A DNA stretch of 64,000 nucleotides from Gadus chalcogrammus. Taxonomy: Eukaryota > Chordata > Actinopteri > Gadiformes > Gadidae. Shown piece after piece: positions 61,584 through 64,000 of the stretch. The position numbers and the translations under genes were made by a program. Each line of letters opens with the position of its first letter. The first letter of the stretch is position 1. Below the pieces are notes generated by a model. That model saw only the letters and a list, made by a program, of their open reading frames with translations, was not told the DNA's origin and ran no database searches. The stretch is taken from assembly GCF_026213295.1 (NCBI RefSeq), contig NC_079420.1, forward strand, positions 12,222,635-12,286,634, read 5' to 3'.

Positions 61584-63655
61584 ATGCCCATCATCAGCAA
61601 CGCCAACCATGACTTCTCCAACCTGTCGCTCAGCGATGACAGCAGCCTGGACCACATGTTCACCGAGATCCCCGAGACGGAGACTGTCAAGGTAGGACCG
61701 CCTCTGAGCCCTGGGGAGCTACAGGGTTAGATAGTTCGATAGTTAGTGGTTAGTTGGTAGCTAGATAGTTAGAGTAGGCAGATAGTGAGTAGTTAGTGGT
61801 CGTTAGCAGCTAGATAGTTAGCATAGTGGATAGTGGTTAGTTAGATAGTTAGTAGTTATTGGTTAGTAGCTAGATAGTTAGAGTCAGATTACTAGATGGT
61901 CAGTTGTTGGTTAGTGAGATAGTGAGATGTTCAGATAGTTAACTAGTCAAGATAGTTATAGTAGTTAGCTAGTGTTGGGAAGATTTGGCCGCTCCATAAC
62001 GTGTTAACAAATAAGGACATTGTCTATCACATGTTCCACTGGAACGAGGACAATGTGAATGTTTTCTGCCTCTGGTCCCGGCCTGTCTGGTCCCGGTCTG
62101 TCTGTCTGTCTGTCTGTCTGTGCCTGTTCTGTCTGGTCCCGGTCTGTCTGTCTCTCTGTCTGTCTGGTCCTGTTCTGTCTGGTCCTGGTCTGTCTGTCTG
62201 TCTGTCTGGTCCCGGTCTGTCTGTCTGGTCCTGGTCTGTCTGGTCCTGGTCTGTCTGTCTGTCTGTCTGGTCCTGGTCTGTCTGGTCCTGGTCTGCCTGG
62301 TCCTGGTCTGTCTGGTCCTGGTCTGTCTGGTCCCGGTCTGTCTGGTCCCGGTCTGTCTGGTCCCGGTCTGTCTGTCTGGTCCTGGTCTGTCTGGTCCTGG
62401 TCCTGGTCTGTCTGGTCCTGGTCTGTCTGGTCCTGGTCCGTCTGGTCCTGGTCTGTCCGGTCCTGGTCTGTCTGGTCCTGGTCTGTCTGGTCCTGGTCTG
62501 TCTTTATGGTCCTTGTCTGTCTATCTGGTCCTGGTCTGTTCCCCATGACTAGAGTACTTGGAGGATCAATGAAGTGCTTGACGCAATCAGTCGTTCAGTA
62601 GAATCGAGTTTGTACCTCAATGTGTCCCATCCCTTTGTCTACTTTGTAAACTAAGTTGGAGGCACGAGGCCTCTCCAGAAGAAGTCCGGATTTGGAAGCT
62701 GTTCTTCATCGCTCTCCTCTTCATCGGCTGAACTAAATTCCAGTGTGAAGCAGACCCTAATTAGAGTAGTTCTGCTGTTCATCCTCTCCCATTACTTTGA
62801 TTAATTCATCCCCATTGACGAACAAGCAGAACCTCAAATGACCTCTGCTTTCAAAATGAGTAAAAAAACGACATATTCCTTCCCTTAAAACACACTTTGA
62901 CCTGTGTAAGGTTAGAGGAGGACCTCTTGTGTTTTTTTTATGACGTAAAATACAAGAGGAGAAAACTGGAAAAAATCTATAAGAAGGAGGGTAGTCAGGA
63001 GGGTGGTGTTTTGTCTCGAGGAGGATACCAGCGACTACTGGTCCATGAGTTTGAGTTTCTTTATTTATTCACATGAAGTGGTACGTATATTCCATGTTCA
63101 ATTGACTATTGTATTACATTAACTGTGATGGCGTCCCTCTGCATGTGAACAAATAAATAAATAATTATTGATTCCCTCCGGCCACCGGAGGGCGTACTAC
63201 AAGCAGTTAAAGCAGTTTAATCTCCCCTTGTCCACCAGGGGGCGTACTACAGTCAGATAAAGCAGTATAATCTCACTCTGTCCACGGGGGGCGTACTACA
63301 GTCAGATAAAGCAGTATTATCTCCCTCTGTCCACAAGGGGGCATACTACAATCAGGTAAAGCAGTATTGTTTCACTCTGTCCACCAGGGGGCGTACTTCA
63401 AGGAGATAAAGCAGTATAATCTCCCTCTGTCCACCAGGGGGTGTACTACAATCAGATAAAGCAGTATAATATCCCTCTGGCCACCAGGGGGCGTACTACA
63501 ATCAGATAAAGCTGTATAATTTCCCTCTCTCCACCAGGGGGCGTACTACAAGCGGGCTCAGCTGATCAGGCAGCCGGAGGATCTCCAGGCGGTGGACCAC
63601 GGTGCCCTGGCGGTGATCAACGTGGGGGGAAACCGCTACACGCTGCCCTGGGAAA
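61584..63655 (+). CDS. kcng4: KCNG-type silent Kv channel subunit (partial, kcng4-like)
   Basis: KCNG (Kv6) subunits are electrically silent alone and co-assemble with Kv2 channels in the plasma membrane to shift their gating. Exon 1 is 61584-61691 (36 aa, [20 protein letters not shown]..., GCCACC before the ATG). Exon 2 starts at 63538 ([16 protein letters not shown]) and is cut by the N-gap after [12 protein letters not shown], the first strand of the T1 tetramerisation domain. The six membrane segments and pore (about 430 residues) are missing from the assembly here. Exon 1 joins in phase 0. The KG-YY-R spacing before the T1 domain resembles KCNG4/KCNG1. Neighbouring MLYCD and HSBP1 favour kcng4, while the SLC66A2 neighbour would also fit kcng2. 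The exon 2 acceptor is the last unit of a 50-bp array. Confidence 0.85.
61720..61975. repeat. TAGATAGTTAGTGGTTAGT degenerate array after the KCNG donor
   Basis: Degenerate units of AGCTAGATAGTTAGTAGTTA begin about 28 bp past the donor at 61692. Confidence 0.75.
62085..62545. repeat. GGTCCTGGTCTGTCT array
   Basis: About 30 copies of a 15-bp unit CTGGTCCTGGTCTGT, with (CTGT)n expansions. It is open in all plus frames because of its period. 62546-63181 has nothing recognised. Confidence 0.9.
63182..63537 (+). repeat. 50-bp array of CTCF-like / acceptor copies before KCNG exon 2
   Basis: Seven units start at 63182, 63232, 63282, 63331, 63381, 63431 and 63481. The consensus is CCACCAGGGGGCGTACTACA plus ATCAGATAAAGCAGTATAAT-CTCCCTCTGT. 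The eighth repeat at 63531 is the real splice junction CCACCAG-GGGGCGTACTACAAGC. Each unit therefore repeats a polypyrimidine tract, an AG and the first exon bases, and also fits the CTCF core CCACCAGGGGGCG. Confidence 0.93.
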
Positions 63656-63755
63656 NNNNNNNNNNNNNNNNNNNNNNNNNNNNNNNNNNNNNNNNNNNNN
63701 NNNNNNNNNNNNNNNNNNNNNNNNNNNNNNNNNNNNNNNNNNNNNNNNNNNNNNN
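63656..63755. other. Assembly gap (100 N)
   Basis: Exactly 100 N, a conventional placeholder for a gap of unknown size. It removes the rest of KCNG exon 2 and anything up to the next gene. Confidence 0.99.
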
Positions 63756-63877
63756 GACGGACGAGTTAGGAAACGCTTGTGGATTGGATTACTTAGACGA
63801 GCAGCCAAGAGAGACCAGCAGAGACCAGGAGAGACCAGGAGAGGAGCAGGGTTTGAGAGAGGAGAGGTCCGGGCTCC

Positions 63878-63973
63878 ATGGCGGCACCTCTCGCTCTGCT
63901 GCTGTTTCTCCTGGTTCTGGCCCCTGAGAGCCGGGCTGCCAGGAGGCTTGTGAAGAGAGGTCTCCACCAGAAG
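63878..63973 (+). CDS. First coding exon of a secreted protein gene (possibly wfdc1)
   Basis: ATG at 63878 opens a 32-codon exon ending at donor GTAGGC (63974). The peptide MAAPLALLLFLLVLAPESRA is a classic signal peptide, followed by ARRLVKRGLHQK. The basic segment after the cleavage site loosely resembles the start of mature WFDC1 (a secreted WAP-domain protein), and WFDC1 adjoins KCNG4 in human. That is the only basis for the suggestion. The rest of the gene lies beyond the window. Confidence 0.5.
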
Positions 63974-64000
63974 GTAGGCTGGCCTTTAAGTCTGTGTTCT

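Noticed and set aside
61245..61690. Minus-strand Gly-Glu-Pro collagen-like frame
   Set aside because: Antisense to the KCNG first coding exon and built from a 9-bp repeat; no signal peptide or collagen flanking domain.
62001..62601. Three long plus-strand frames rich in Cys/Leu/Trp and a minus-strand DRPGPDQT frame
   Set aside because: A 15-bp satellite leaves all frames open; no splice signals, no domain, composition entirely repeat-driven.

Overview
The window is a vertebrate nuclear locus, almost certainly from a ray-finned (teleost) fish. The coding exons are short, have canonical GT-AG borders, and encode proteins very close to vertebrate orthologues. They sit in DNA with a very high load of (CA)n/(GA)n microsatellites, minisatellites, fish-type MITEs and an L2-like LINE tail. 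That repeat density recalls cod-like fishes, but this is only an inference. No prokaryotic gene, CRISPR array, tRNA or rRNA was recognised.

Layout. 1-760 holds the 3' end of an L2-like LINE. 4679-12226 (minus) is mlycd, malonyl-CoA decarboxylase, five exons, 498 aa ending in Ser-Lys-Leu. 15066-31235 (plus) is a complete 19-coding-exon DNA topoisomerase I gene, 738 aa. 34014-35500 (minus) is hsbp1, 77 aa, whose second intron is a textbook U12-type AT-AC intron; its probable 3'UTR exon ends tail-to-tail with top1 near 31.5 kb. 37644-46949 (plus) is an slc66a2-like PQ-loop protein gene, 245 aa. 47-59.9 kb contains no recognisable coding exon and is filled with satellites and transposon remnants. 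59.9-63.66 kb is the CpG-rich first exon, the first coding exon and the truncated second coding exon of a KCNG-type potassium channel modifier subunit (kcng4-like), cut by a 100-N gap at 63656-63755. After the gap a first coding exon with a signal peptide starts another gene, possibly wfdc1 by synteny. The genes do not form a pathway. In human, MLYCD/HSBP1/KCNG4/WFDC1 lie on 16q, KCNG2/SLC66A2/HSBP1L1 on 18q and TOP1/KCNG1 on 20q, so the window looks like one member of an ancient paralogous block set.

The most striking feature is the relation between tandem repeats and splicing. Most introns here carry a minisatellite that begins within a few bases of a splice site. In at least seven cases the repeat unit itself contains a copy of the native donor or acceptor plus adjoining exon bases: mlycd exon 3 donor and acceptor, top1 exons with acceptors at 20603, 29950 and 31133, the top1 catalytic-tyrosine exon, the hsbp1 exon 3 donor, and the kcng acceptor at 63538. 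In the kcng array each 50-bp unit also matches the CTCF core motif. Several arrays were later split by MITEs with clean target-site duplications, so sister repeat units serve as internal empty-site controls.

All exon borders were worked out by hand from reading frame, splice consensus and recall of vertebrate family members; no alignment or search was run.
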